From: Bdellovibrionales bacterium
GTDB taxonomy: Bacteria > Bdellovibrionota > Bdellovibrionia > Bdellovibrionales > Bdellovibrionaceae
NCBI GenBank assembly: GCA_005793345.1
Contig: SXSU01000117.1
Location: 1 to 46,956, forward strand
DNA length: 46,956 nt
Direction of reading: 5' to 3'
A model generated the notes under the pieces. The model made no database searches. It worked only from the letters and a program-made list of their open reading frames with translations, and had not been told where the DNA came from. The translations under genes and the position numbers were made by a program. Below are positions 1 to 8,328 of this stretch, one piece after another (the first letter of the stretch is position 1; each line of letters starts with the position of its first letter).

Positions 1-7
1 ACTTACT

Positions 8-1186
8 CTATTCTAAATCCATCGAATACAAAATATGATGGTGCAGATAAAACAAATTCAGAGTTTGATCTATTACTGATTCAATACTTTTTTGTGTTAA
101 GTTATGTCGAATTCCAAATTTGACAAAATCCATTCTCGTAAAATTTGAATCTTTTCCATCCATTTTTAAGGCCATTTTTGTATCACCATATATAAGTGTA
201 CAAATAATATCATATGCTGGAGTTAAAGAAATTCGTCCATCATCTGGATTTTCATAAAGACTAATATTTTTACCATGCATATCACCATTTCCAACTAAGT
301 ACGAAAATACAAGAAGTTGAAACAATTTTAATTTATCAACCAATGGCGCTGAAGAATATTTTTCTATTGCTTCAAACACTTCTCGAACTGTTATTCGATA
401 TTTTTCTGCAGGATAACGGTCTAACACTTGGCACATATCCTCTTGATGAATGCGTTCCATTTGATTTATAATATAATCATATTTTCGATCAAATCTTTGA
501 ACTATTAAACCAAGGTTATCATCTTTATCATAAATCAACTCAAAATTGTTAACTTCAATTTGACAAAGCGATGCTAATGTTAAACAAAGCCATTCATTAT
601 AAACTAAATTGGGTTTATCTTTGGGAGATAACTTTAAAATATATGAGTGTTTATTTTTCTGCATTTTAAGAGGTAAACTAATCATAGAGGCTGATATTTT
701 CTCTTGAACTCCAGAAAATATTTGAACTTCTTTTTGACCTTCTTTTTTTAATACTTCAAAAAAATAGTCATAAAAATTAATGGAATCCCATTTTGGAAAG
801 TGCTCTTGATGATTATCATTAATTGCATCAACCACATCTGTGTGAACATCACCAATACAATCTCCGCCAAGGGCCGCAAATAATGAAAATAAATCATCCG
901 AAGAAGTTTTCACTTTTTGTTGCAAATAATTTAACCTTAGCCCCTCAGGCAACAATCCAGCAAAGTAAGGATGTAAATTTATACCCGCTTGCTTATATGG
1001 CTCATCTCTTTTTTGTAAATGAAAAGAAAGATCTTTTGAGTTCAAATTCCCTGTATAAGATAAATCAAATACAAATTCGGAGCCACCACTTTGAATGGCC
1101 CGTCTCAAGTACCCACAAAATTGGTTATTTTTGAAAATTTTTAATTCATTTATTTCTTTGGGGTTTTTAATTTTTTTATTGTTCAT
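8..1186 (-). CDS. hipA: HipA-type serine/threonine kinase toxin
   Basis: This 392-residue protein matches the HipA kinase family, toxins of type II HipBA modules that phosphorylate a cellular target (glutamyl-tRNA synthetase in E. coli) and cause growth arrest. The N-terminal HipA domain carries the family signature around HPYFAGLLPEG (about residues 72-82). A Gly-rich loop GVQEKIS lies near residue 160. The catalytic loop NGDMHGKNIS and the metal-binding segment PAYDII lie near residues 300-325, so the kinase looks intact. It is slightly shorter than E. coli HipA (440 aa). The ATG lies 2 nt after the hipB stop codon, so the two genes are translationally linked, antitoxin first. The stop TAG is at the very left of the window. 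The family call is firm; the target is unknown. Confidence 0.93.
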   Translation of the reverse strand: MNNKKIKNPKEINELKIFKNNQFCGYLRRAIQSGGSEFVFDLSYTGNLNSKDLSFHLQKRDEPYKQAGINLHPYFAGLLPEGLRLNYLQQKVKTSSDDLFSLFAALGGDCIGDVHTDVVDAINDNHQEHFPKWDSINFYDYFFEVLKKEGQKEVQIFSGVQEKISASMISLPLKMQKNKHSYILKLSPKDKPNLVYNEWLCLTLASLCQIEVNNFELIYDKDDNLGLIVQRFDRKYDYIINQMERIHQEDMCQVLDRYPAEKYRITVREVFEAIEKYSSAPLVDKLKLFQLLVFSYLVGNGDMHGKNISLYENPDDGRISLTPAYDIICTLIYGDTKMALKMDGKDSNFTRMDFVKFGIRHNLTQKSIESVIDQTLNLFYLHHHILYSMDLE

Positions 1187-1188
1187 CT

Positions 1189-1461
1189 CTAAAGTCCATT
1201 TTCAAAACTATTTGTATCACTTTTTAACTTTGAGACAATTCCATTAGATCCAATCCCTAAAGAAAACTGCAACCCTAAAACTTTCATGACATCCAAAAGT
1301 TTGTCGAGTTGAACATTTGCTTTTCCACGCTCCAATTGGCTCACAAAATTTAAACTCACATTTCCAAGTTGCGCAACTTGGGTTTGACTCAAGTTTAATT
1401 TTTTTCGTTGTGAACGAATTAAACTACCAAGATAATTTATTTTTGAACTCTTAATACCCAT
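1189..1461 (-). CDS. hipB: HipB-type XRE antitoxin and autorepressor
   Basis: A small XRE/Cro helix-turn-helix protein of 90 residues directly upstream of hipA. The HTH runs through GSLIRSQRKKLNLSQTQVA and VSLNFVSQLERGKANVQ. As in E. coli HipB it should both neutralise HipA and repress the operon. I chose the ATG at 1461 (MGIKSSK), which has AGGA just upstream. A longer version from the TTG at 1497 would translate the operator palindrome itself and begin with an unlikely Ile/Pro-rich tail. The start codon lies inside the 40-bp operator palindrome, so bound repressor would also cover the translation start. The C-terminus after the HTH is short, as usual for HipB. Confidence 0.88.
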   Translation of the reverse strand: MGIKSSKINYLGSLIRSQRKKLNLSQTQVAQLGNVSLNFVSQLERGKANVQLDKLLDVMKVLGLQFSLGIGSNGIVSKLKSDTNSFENGL

Positions 1462-1492
1462 AATTCCTATGATCATAGGAATTATGGGTATT
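1453..1492. promoter_or_regulatory. hipBA operator O1, 40-bp perfect palindrome
   Basis: A perfect 40-bp palindrome centred between 1472 and 1473, with core TTCCTATGATCATAGGAA. It contains the hipB ATG. The core resembles the E. coli HipB operator type (TATCC-N8-GGATA) with a 10-nt instead of 8-nt spacer. A TTGACA on the minus strand (1497-1492) abuts it. Binding by HipB is inferred, not shown. Confidence 0.75.
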
Positions 1493-1524
1493 GTCAATTT
1501 AAAATGTTATATTTTAAGCTTATT

Positions 1525-1542
1525 TTCCTATGATCATAGGAA
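1525..1542. promoter_or_regulatory. hipBA operator O2, second copy of the core palindrome
   Basis: An exact second copy of the 18-bp core TTCCTATGATCATAGGAA, centred at 1533.5. Its centre is 61 bp from that of O1, close to six helical turns, so two bound dimers would sit on the same face of the DNA and could cooperate. Confidence 0.72.
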
Positions 1543-1671
1543 TTATTCTAAATAACCCCTTATTCTTTCAAAATTTAACTAATATTTCACACGATCAAGG
1601 TAATTACTGATATGTTACTTTCTTGGATCAATTATATCACTCAAAAAGAAAATAAAACTAAAGTTTGTATT

Positions 1672-3030
1672 TTATTGTAAATCATCTTTTATTTTTTTGA
1701 TATAACCTTCAATTGCATAATATGGCCAATTCAGCACTTCGAAAAATTCATTGCCCTCAATTTTTAATTTTTCATTATAAAAATATTCTTTGGAAAACTT
1801 AATCCCACAGTTAATTTTTGGTTTTATATTTTTTTTCTCATTTGCAAAAACTTCAAACGATTTTAAACGACCACCTCGACCAGCTTTGACTTCAATGGGA
1901 ACAATTTTGCTTGCTTCAGAAATTAAAAAATCTATTTCTGCTTTACCAATGGTTTTATCTTTTAACCAAAACAACGTTTCTGGACCACTCATATTAATCT
2001 CATAATAACTTAAGTGCTGGGCAATAAATTGCTCAGCTAAAAAACCTTTAGTTACAAATGATGTTTCAAATTCGGAGTCGAATTCAGACCAACTAAAATT
2101 ATGAACCGCATTTACTAAGCCAATATCTAAAAAGTAATATTTTAATACAGTAGAGTCTATATTTGCTCTTAGAGGGACATCTGAGGCCGATGTATGATAG
2201 CATGGAGTAATTAAATTTGCTCTTTGAAATAAAACCATACATTTTTTAATATCTGCACTTTTTAAAAGTGGGTCTAATTTTTGATAAATTACTTTTTGTC
2301 CCAAATGAAAAGGGATATTTTGAAAAATTGAATTTAATTTATCGAGGTGGGCTCGTTTTTCATATTTTGGAAAATCATTATAATAAGATTGAAGAATTTC
2401 ATTTTGAATTTCGCGAACAGCAAGAAATGATTTTGAATCGATATAGGTTTGCACCGCCTTTGGCATACCTCCGATATAAAAATATTTTTTAACTTCATCT
2501 TGAATATGTTGATGAGCAAATTCAGGAATTTTATTATCTAAAATCATTTCTTTGTATCGAGATAAATTGACAGCATCTAGATATTCTGTAAAAGACATCG
2601 GACTAACCCATAAATAAGAAACTCGACCCACAGGAAAAGAAATTTCATTTTGATGAAGTGCTATTTCAAGTAAAGATCCTGCTGTAACTACAGCAATTGA
2701 ACTTCTTTCTTCATAAAAATATCGAAGTCTTGATATTGCTATTGGCTGTGCTTGTATTTCGTCAAGAAAAAGCAACGATCTACTTGTTATTTTTTTTTGA
2801 CAAATTAATTCGATTTCAACAATCCAATCATCAATTTTAAAATTATCTTTTTCAAGTGATTTAAATTTGTTTTTTTCTAAATTGATTTCTAATAAATCAA
2901 GCTTGAATTCTTCTGCAAATATTCGAACCAACGTCGATTTACCTACTTGCCTTGCCCCTCTTAAAATTAGGGGTTTACGATCGGATCGCTTAAACCAACT
3001 ATTTAATGTCTGAGTGTACTTTCTTTTCAT
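1672..3030 (-). CDS. AAA-type ATPase with DUF4143 C-terminal domain
   Basis: A 452-residue protein of the COG1373 family (AAA_14 plus DUF4143). A Walker A motif GARQVGKST lies near residue 20-28 and a Walker B motif LLFLDEIQ near residue 90. The central region holds DUF4143-type motifs (SPMSFTEYLDA, GGMPKAVQTYI). The C-terminal part ends with EIDFLI followed by PIEVKAG, the spacing of a PD-(D/E)XK-type nuclease fold often seen in these proteins. Function in this family is poorly known; members are frequent in accessory and toxin-antitoxin-rich DNA. It is transcribed away from a second DUF4143 protein (3226-4401), and the two share the hairpin-rich region between them. The N-terminus MKRKYTQ fits the family, so the start is probable. 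Confidence 0.85.
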   Translation of the reverse strand: MKRKYTQTLNSWFKRSDRKPLILRGARQVGKSTLVRIFAEEFKLDLLEINLEKNKFKSLEKDNFKIDDWIVEIELICQKKITSRSLLFLDEIQAQPIAISRLRYFYEERSSIAVVTAGSLLEIALHQNEISFPVGRVSYLWVSPMSFTEYLDAVNLSRYKEMILDNKIPEFAHQHIQDEVKKYFYIGGMPKAVQTYIDSKSFLAVREIQNEILQSYYNDFPKYEKRAHLDKLNSIFQNIPFHLGQKVIYQKLDPLLKSADIKKCMVLFQRANLITPCYHTSASDVPLRANIDSTVLKYYFLDIGLVNAVHNFSWSEFDSEFETSFVTKGFLAEQFIAQHLSYYEINMSGPETLFWLKDKTIGKAEIDFLISEASKIVPIEVKAGRGGRLKSFEVFANEKKNIKPKINCGIKFSKEYFYNEKLKIEGNEFFEVLNWPYYAIEGYIKKIKDDLQ

Positions 3031-3073
3031 TTTAATATTGTCGCATTAATCTACTAACATGTCAACTCACCCC

Positions 3074-3145
3074 TGATATAGTATAAATTTATACTATATC
3101 ACCCCCTATTTAGTCTAAATACTGACTAAATAATGGGTGATATAG
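3074..3145. promoter_or_regulatory. Nested palindromes between divergent ATPase genes
   Basis: A 28-bp perfect AT-rich palindrome at 3074-3101 (core ATAGTATAAATTTATACTAT). It shares sequence with a second hairpin at 3094-3145 made of CTATATCACCC paired to GGGTGATATAG, a 2x2 internal loop, then TATTTAGTC paired to GACTAAATA with an 8-nt loop. The two structures overlap at 3094-3101, so they exclude each other. The position between divergent genes suits an operator or a small inserted palindromic element. Confidence 0.6.
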
Positions 3146-3225
3146 AAAATTCCAATTCAAAATTGGTCGTTGCCCAATATAAAATATTACTTTACAAATG
3201 CAAATTATAATGGTCAAATTTCAGC

Positions 3226-4401
3226 ATGAACATACAGAGATTGGTCGAATTTCCGCATAATCATTCCTTTTTTTTAATGGGCCCTAGGTTGTCAGGTAAA
3301 AGCACTCTGATTCGAGAGTTTTTGAAAGATAAATTACATTGGGAAGTGAATTTATTAATTCAAAGGACATTTTTAAAATTTATCAAAGACCCTACTTTAT
3401 TTCGAGAAGAAGCACTTTTTCAAATTCAAGAAAAAAAAATAAAGTATATCTTTATAGATGAAATTCAAAAAAACCCCTCACTTTTAGATGAAATTCACCA
3501 GTTGATTGAAGAAACAAAGTGCATTTTTATTTTGTCTGGTTCAAGTACTCGAAAACTCAAAAGAACACATGCAAATATGCTTGGAGGACGAGCTCCTATT
3601 TACAAATTGTTTCCACTAACTTTTACTGAATTGGAAAGACATTTTCACCTCGAAAAAATCCTACAGACTGGTTCATTAGCTGGTATTTATTTTGAATCTG
3701 AAAAATTAAAAAAAAAGAAGTTGATAACTTATGTTGAAACCTATCTTAAAGATGAAATAGCCCAAGAAGGAGTTGTTAGAAACCTTGGACCATTTCATAG
3801 ATTTCTTGAGGTAGCCGCTCAATATTCCGGTCAATTATTGAATTTTGAAAATATAGCTCGAGAAGCTCAATTACCCGCAAGAACTGTTCGAGGTTATTTT
3901 AATATATTAGAGGAAACTTATATTGGATTTTATCTTCCCTCATGGGACTTAAGTGTAAAAAAACAATTATCTAAACATTCTAAATTTTACTTTTTTGATA
4001 ATGGTGTGGTTGCAGCACTCACTCAATCTATTTCTGGACAACTTTCTCCCACTAGTCGTGGAGATGCTTTTGAACAATGGTTGATAAATGAAATAAGAGC
4101 ACAAATTGAATACAACAGTTCAGATCATAAATTACATTTTTGGAGAACTCAGGCTGGTAATGAAGTAGATCTTATATTATCTAAAAAAAGTAACCCACTT
4201 ATTTCAATTGAAATAAAAGCTATGAAAAAAATTGGGAACAAAGAGTTAAATGGATTAAAAAGTTTCTCTGAAGAATACCCAAACTGCCAACATTTGATTT
4301 GTGTATGTGAAGAGCTAACTCCTCGAATTTCAAATAATTGTCAGATTTTACCCTGGAGATACTTTCTAGACAAAAAACTGCCTCAACTTTTAAAACAATA
4401 G
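3226..4401 (+). CDS. AAA-type ATPase with DUF4143 C-terminal domain (second copy)
   Basis: A 391-residue relative of the protein at 1672-3030 but clearly divergent, so not a recent duplicate. Walker A is GPRLSGKST (residues 19-27) and Walker B is YIFIDEIQ (near residue 78), followed by the sensor-like stretch FILSGSSTRKLKR. DUF4143-type motifs FPLTFTELERHF and LPARTVRGYFNILEETYIG follow, then FFDNGVVAAL. Near the C-terminus GNEVDLIL and SIEIKAMKK give the PD-(D/E)XK-like E-x-K arrangement. No convincing ribosome binding site precedes the ATG, so the start is less certain than the gene. Specific function is unknown; proximity to hipBA and the divergent paralogue suggests an accessory or defence-type region. 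Confidence 0.85.
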   Translation: MNIQRLVEFPHNHSFFLMGPRLSGKSTLIREFLKDKLHWEVNLLIQRTFLKFIKDPTLFREEALFQIQEKKIKYIFIDEIQKNPSLLDEIHQLIEETKCIFILSGSSTRKLKRTHANMLGGRAPIYKLFPLTFTELERHFHLEKILQTGSLAGIYFESEKLKKKKLITYVETYLKDEIAQEGVVRNLGPFHRFLEVAAQYSGQLLNFENIAREAQLPARTVRGYFNILEETYIGFYLPSWDLSVKKQLSKHSKFYFFDNGVVAALTQSISGQLSPTSRGDAFEQWLINEIRAQIEYNSSDHKLHFWRTQAGNEVDLILSKKSNPLISIEIKAMKKIGNKELNGLKSFSEEYPNCQHLICVCEELTPRISNNCQILPWRYFLDKKLPQLLKQ

Positions 4402-4490
4402 CGTCAACTTTATTTTTTATTCTCTTTCTGATTGAAATATGATTAAACAAGACTAATTAAACTCATAAAATAAAATGGAGAATTTAACTC

Positions 4491-6509
4491 ATGGCTGAAG
4501 CTCGAAGAATTGTAGCCACGGCTGCACTGCCCTATGCTAATGGCCCTATTCATATAGGACACCTTGTTGAATATTTGCAAACCGATTTTTGGACCCGCTT
4601 TCAAAAAATGCGTGGCCATGAATGTTTATATATTTGTGCGGATGATACTCATGGTACACCTATATTGGTTCGCGCTCGTAAAGAAAAAGTAACTCCAGAG
4701 TCCATCATCGAAAAAAGTTGGGAAGATCACTTTCGAGATTTTTCTGATTTTGAAATAAAGTTTGATCACTTTGGGTCTACAAATTCTCCTGAAAATAAAA
4801 AATTAGTTGAAGAAATTTTTCAAAACTTAAAAGACAAAGGTCATATTGAAGTAAAAAAAATTGATCAACTTTATTGTGAACATGATAAAATGTTTTTACC
4901 AGATCGCTTTGTTAAAGGCACTTGCCCAAAATGCAAATCTGCTGATCAATATGGAGACTCCTGTGACAAATGTTCTGCAACCTACAACCCATCAGATTTA
5001 ATTGAACCTCAATGCACCCTTTGCGGTTCAAAACCTGTAATAAAATCTTCTGATCATCTTTTATTTCAACTCAATAATTTTAAAGAGTTTTTACAAAAAT
5101 GGGTTCCAGAACATACACAAAAAGAAATTTCACATAAGCTTAATGAATGGTTTAACGAAGATTTAAGACCTTGGGATATTTCTAGGGATGAACCTTATTT
5201 TGGTTTTAAAATACCTGGTTACGATGATAAATATTTTTATGTTTGGGTTGATGCCCCAATTGGCTATATTGCATCCACTCAAGAATGGTGTTTAAAAAAC
5301 AACCGTAAGCTAGAAGATTTTTGGAGTCATAAAAATTCTGAAATTTATCATTTCATTGGTAAAGATATAACTTACTTTCATTCTCTTTTTTGGCCAGCCA
5401 TGCTGAGTTGCACTCGCTTTAAATTACCAAAACAAATTTGTGTTCACGGTATGCTGACTGTTGACGGTGAAAAAATGAGTAAATCAAAAGGGACTTCAAT
5501 TTTTGCACGAACATATTTGAATCATCTAGATCCAATGTACTTACGTTATTATTATGCCACAAAACTGACTCAACATCCTGATGACATTGATTTGAATTTA
5601 ACTGATTTTACTCAACGAGTGAATAGTGATCTTATTGGTAAAATTACTAACCTTGGGTCCCGTGGCGCACAAATGCTCACAAAAAAATTAGATGGAATCA
5701 TCACAGAGCCTCTTACTGATGGATTAGCATTAATCAGAGAGGCACAAGCTAGAGCTGAAGCCATTGCGCAACTCTATGAAGCAAGAGATTTTTCTAAGGT
5801 CATCACTGAAATCCGATCTATCGCAGACATGGCCAATAAATTTTTTGATGAAAAAGCACCATGGAAACTACTCGAATCCGATATTGAAGAAGCTAAATCA
5901 GTCGTTTCAACTTCATTAATAATTTTTAGATTATTAGCTATTTACTTAAAACCCATTTTACCAAAATATGTTGAAAATGTTGAGAAGCTCTTTGGAGAAA
6001 AAACCTACAATTGGTTTGATACAATTAAATTACCATTAAATATTAAACTAAATGAGTACACTCACCTTGCAACACGTGTTGATCCTGAGAAAGTTCAAAA
6101 GATTATTGATGAAACAAAAAAGTTTTATGAAAGCCAAGAAAAAGTTGAAAAAACAAATGTAAAAAAATCAGATGATAACGGATTAATTGATTTTGAACAA
6201 TTTGCCCAAGTAGATTTAAGAGTTGTTAAAATTATTGAAGCTGAAGAAATAAAAGAAGCTGATAAATTACTAAAGCTCAAAGTAGATTTAGGCAATGGCA
6301 TCACAAAACAAATTATAGCAGGCATAAAAAGTGCGTACACAGCTAAATCTTTAATTGGTCGCTATACTGTTATCGTCGCCAATTTAAAACCTCGCACGAT
6401 GAAGTTTGGCATATCAGAAGGAATGGTGTTGGCTGCAGGAGCTGGTGGTAAAGAATTATTTATACTCTCTCCTGATTCAGGTGCAAAACCAGGTGATAAG
6501 GTAAAATAA
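4491..6509 (+). CDS. metG: Methionyl-tRNA synthetase
   Basis: A class I aminoacyl-tRNA synthetase of 672 residues that charges tRNA-Met in the cytoplasm. The HIGH motif is in GPIHIGHLVEY near residue 20, and the KMSKS motif is in DGEKMSKSKGTS near residue 325. A zinc-binding knuckle with four CxxC pairs (CPKC, CDKC, CTLC and a preceding Cys) lies at about residues 143-182. The C-terminal 110 residues form the EMAP-II/Arc1p-like tRNA-binding domain (DFEQFAQVDLRVVKI through LAAGAGGKE), as in the long dimeric E. coli-type enzyme. GGAG precedes the ATG at good spacing. A clear intrinsic terminator follows, so metG is probably a single transcription unit. Confidence 0.97.
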   Translation: MAEARRIVATAALPYANGPIHIGHLVEYLQTDFWTRFQKMRGHECLYICADDTHGTPILVRARKEKVTPESIIEKSWEDHFRDFSDFEIKFDHFGSTNSPENKKLVEEIFQNLKDKGHIEVKKIDQLYCEHDKMFLPDRFVKGTCPKCKSADQYGDSCDKCSATYNPSDLIEPQCTLCGSKPVIKSSDHLLFQLNNFKEFLQKWVPEHTQKEISHKLNEWFNEDLRPWDISRDEPYFGFKIPGYDDKYFYVWVDAPIGYIASTQEWCLKNNRKLEDFWSHKNSEIYHFIGKDITYFHSLFWPAMLSCTRFKLPKQICVHGMLTVDGEKMSKSKGTSIFARTYLNHLDPMYLRYYYATKLTQHPDDIDLNLTDFTQRVNSDLIGKITNLGSRGAQMLTKKLDGIITEPLTDGLALIREAQARAEAIAQLYEARDFSKVITEIRSIADMANKFFDEKAPWKLLESDIEEAKSVVSTSLIIFRLLAIYLKPILPKYVENVEKLFGEKTYNWFDTIKLPLNIKLNEYTHLATRVDPEKVQKIIDETKKFYESQEKVEKTNVKKSDDNGLIDFEQFAQVDLRVVKIIEAEEIKEADKLLKLKVDLGNGITKQIIAGIKSAYTAKSLIGRYTVIVANLKPRTMKFGISEGMVLAAGAGGKELFILSPDSGAKPGDKVK

Positions 6510-6514
6510 TTATT

Positions 6515-6545
6515 AATGGGGTGTTTATCTTCACCCCATTTTTTA
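6515..6545 (+). terminator. Intrinsic terminator of metG
   Basis: A 9-bp stem AATGGGGTG/CACCCCATT with an 8-nt loop, followed by a T run, 6 nt after the metG stop codon. Confidence 0.85.
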
Positions 6546-6608
6546 AAAGATTAAAAATACTATCTATTTTTATATGATATAAGTAGGAAGAAAATTAGGA
6601 AGTATATA

Positions 6609-7445
6609 GTGAGTGCTTTAGATCAAGAGTTAAAAAAAATTAACGACCTTTATTTGAAGGGTCGTAAAATCGAAAAATATTTAACTTCTTATTCATTGAA
6701 TTCTGTGAATTCTGTTGAGCTGTCTACATTGTTTTCGCAAACTGATTTTCAAAATTACATTGAAGAATTAAAAAAGTTAATTCAAAGTGAAAATATTAAT
6801 TTGAAAAAAATTGGTGAATTAGCATGCCGATTTCATCCCCCATGGAATATTCGAAAATTTTCAGACCTTCTAGTACCAATTGAAAGATTTATTCAAAAAC
6901 AAATTGCTGATGATGAGTTACTCCAACATGATCAACCAGATAAAAACAATGATCCTATGTCTTCAAATCAAGTATTGCACAAAATTAAATTAATATTAAT
7001 TGCAGACCATATCAGATCTGCGTTCAATGTTGGTGCTCTTTTTCGTTGCGCTGACGGTTTCGGAGTTGAAAAAATTATTTTAACGGGATACTCACCAACT
7101 CCAGAGAATAATTCAACAATAGCAAAAACCGCACTTGGGACCCATGAATATACCCCTTGGGAACATATTGAATCAACACTTCAAGCTATAAAAAAGTTAA
7201 AAGATTTAAATTACACCATCTACGCTCTAGAGACAACGTCACAAGCTACACCTATTCAGTTGGTAAAATGGAAGACTCCAATTGCAATTATTGTAGGAAA
7301 TGAAAGATTTGGTTTAAACCCAGAAATATTAAAATCCTGCGACGAAATAATTAAGATAAATATGTATGGCAATAAAAACTCGATCAATGTCGCGACGGCA
7401 TTTGCAATTGTTGCTCACCAAGTTCAACTCTCGATCAATCCTTAG
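6609..7445 (+). CDS. SpoU/TrmH-family RNA 2'-O-methyltransferase
   Basis: A 278-residue protein whose C-terminal half is a SPOUT (trefoil-knot) methyltransferase. It would transfer a methyl group from S-adenosylmethionine to a ribose 2'-OH of tRNA or rRNA. Motif 1 is DHIRSAFNVGALFR near residue 137, with the conserved Asn and Arg. Motif 2 is IAIIVGNERFGLNPEIL, and motif 3 is INMYGNKNSINVATAFAI. The N-terminal 120 residues are not a recognised substrate domain; they are helical and charged and may bind RNA. The start is GTG with AGGA 8 nt upstream. The exact target base cannot be read from the sequence, so I give no gene symbol. Confidence 0.9.
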   Translation: MSALDQELKKINDLYLKGRKIEKYLTSYSLNSVNSVELSTLFSQTDFQNYIEELKKLIQSENINLKKIGELACRFHPPWNIRKFSDLLVPIERFIQKQIADDELLQHDQPDKNNDPMSSNQVLHKIKLILIADHIRSAFNVGALFRCADGFGVEKIILTGYSPTPENNSTIAKTALGTHEYTPWEHIESTLQAIKKLKDLNYTIYALETTSQATPIQLVKWKTPIAIIVGNERFGLNPEILKSCDEIIKINMYGNKNSINVATAFAIVAHQVQLSINP

Positions 7446-7512
7446 ACCTGATTTTATTTGAGTATTGACAGTAAACTATCCCATTGGAGAGCATAAAGGT
7501 GGAGGAGTAACA

Positions 7513-7995
7513 ATGGATAATACTCAAACTGAACGGTATCAATGGATTCAAGAACTTATTCAAGCAGAGGATCAAATACTTGAAACTGGATTAGTTAATT
7601 TTGAAAACTCATTAAATCCAGAAAGAATTCTCATAAGCGAAACTCTAACTTTTTTAAATCATTTAAAATTAATTTTTGAAGAGGCTGTAGAAATATTTAA
7701 TGACTCCAAGCCCACAATAGTTGGTCGAATAAAACTTTACCCCCTAGTTAAAACACAAAGTGATTTCATGTTATTTCGAAATGGTTATAAACTTATTTTT
7801 ACTTTTAAAAAACCAGGACACATATTGATTCAGTTTCATTTTATGGACTCTCAAGCCGAATCCGATGAGTATATTGAAAACAAATGGGGAGCTTTTAATA
7901 AAGTGCAATGGTTTCACAAAGAAAAATTAGTCGATATCGAATACTTAGCTAAATATTTTTTAGTTCAATTTATCAGAGAATCTATTAATACATAA
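7513..7995 (+). CDS. Hypothetical cytoplasmic protein
   Basis: A 160-residue protein without signal peptide or membrane segment and without a motif I recognise. It is acidic and rich in aromatic residues, with alternating hydrophobic strands in the second half (FRNGYKLIFTFK, ILIQFHFMD). I start it at the ATG at 7513, which has a strong GGAGGAG ribosome binding site; an earlier TTG at 7465 has none. It lies 67 bp downstream of the methyltransferase on the same strand and may be cotranscribed with it. No function is proposed. Confidence 0.7.
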   Translation: MDNTQTERYQWIQELIQAEDQILETGLVNFENSLNPERILISETLTFLNHLKLIFEEAVEIFNDSKPTIVGRIKLYPLVKTQSDFMLFRNGYKLIFTFKKPGHILIQFHFMDSQAESDEYIENKWGAFNKVQWFHKEKLVDIEYLAKYFLVQFIRESINT

Positions 7996-8231
7996 TGTAT
8001 AATATTTAGTTTTCAATTATGTGGCTCGAAGCAAAAGTATCCGACACAATAAAATATCAGCAATGCATATGCCAAGTAATGTGATAATTATTAAAACCAA
8101 GGTCGTAGTTTAAAGATTACTTTATAAAAATTAATATCTATTCTCTACATATGTATTAAAATTCATATTTAAATTTACTTTAATTTAATTATTTTCTTAT
8201 TAAATTTTAATATGTTAGTCTTACTAACTCG

Positions 8232-8292
8232 ACTTAATAAGTTATAGACCTATAAGGTCTTTATTGCTTAATTAAGTTTAGATATACTAAAC
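8232..8292 (+). promoter_or_regulatory. Two adjacent hairpins in the leader of the binding-protein/kinase operon
   Basis: The 333-bp gap 7996-8328 is very AT-rich. Its only clear structure is a nested stem, ACTTAA (8232-8237) with TTAAGT (8273-8278) and inside it AGACC/GGTCT (8246-8260), followed by GTTTAG-ATATA-CTAAAC (8276-8292). Neither is followed by a strong T run. They lie 37 bp or more upstream of the 8329 start codon and could be a leader structure or operator. Nothing else was recognised in the gap. Confidence 0.35.
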
Positions 8293-8328
8293 CAAGAGAA
8301 AATCAGAAATATTTATGGAGTAATTCTG

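Noticed and set aside
1462..1497. Longer hipB from the TTG at 1497
   Set aside because: It would translate the operator palindrome into an Ile/Pro-rich tail, and the TTG belongs to a TTGACA box.
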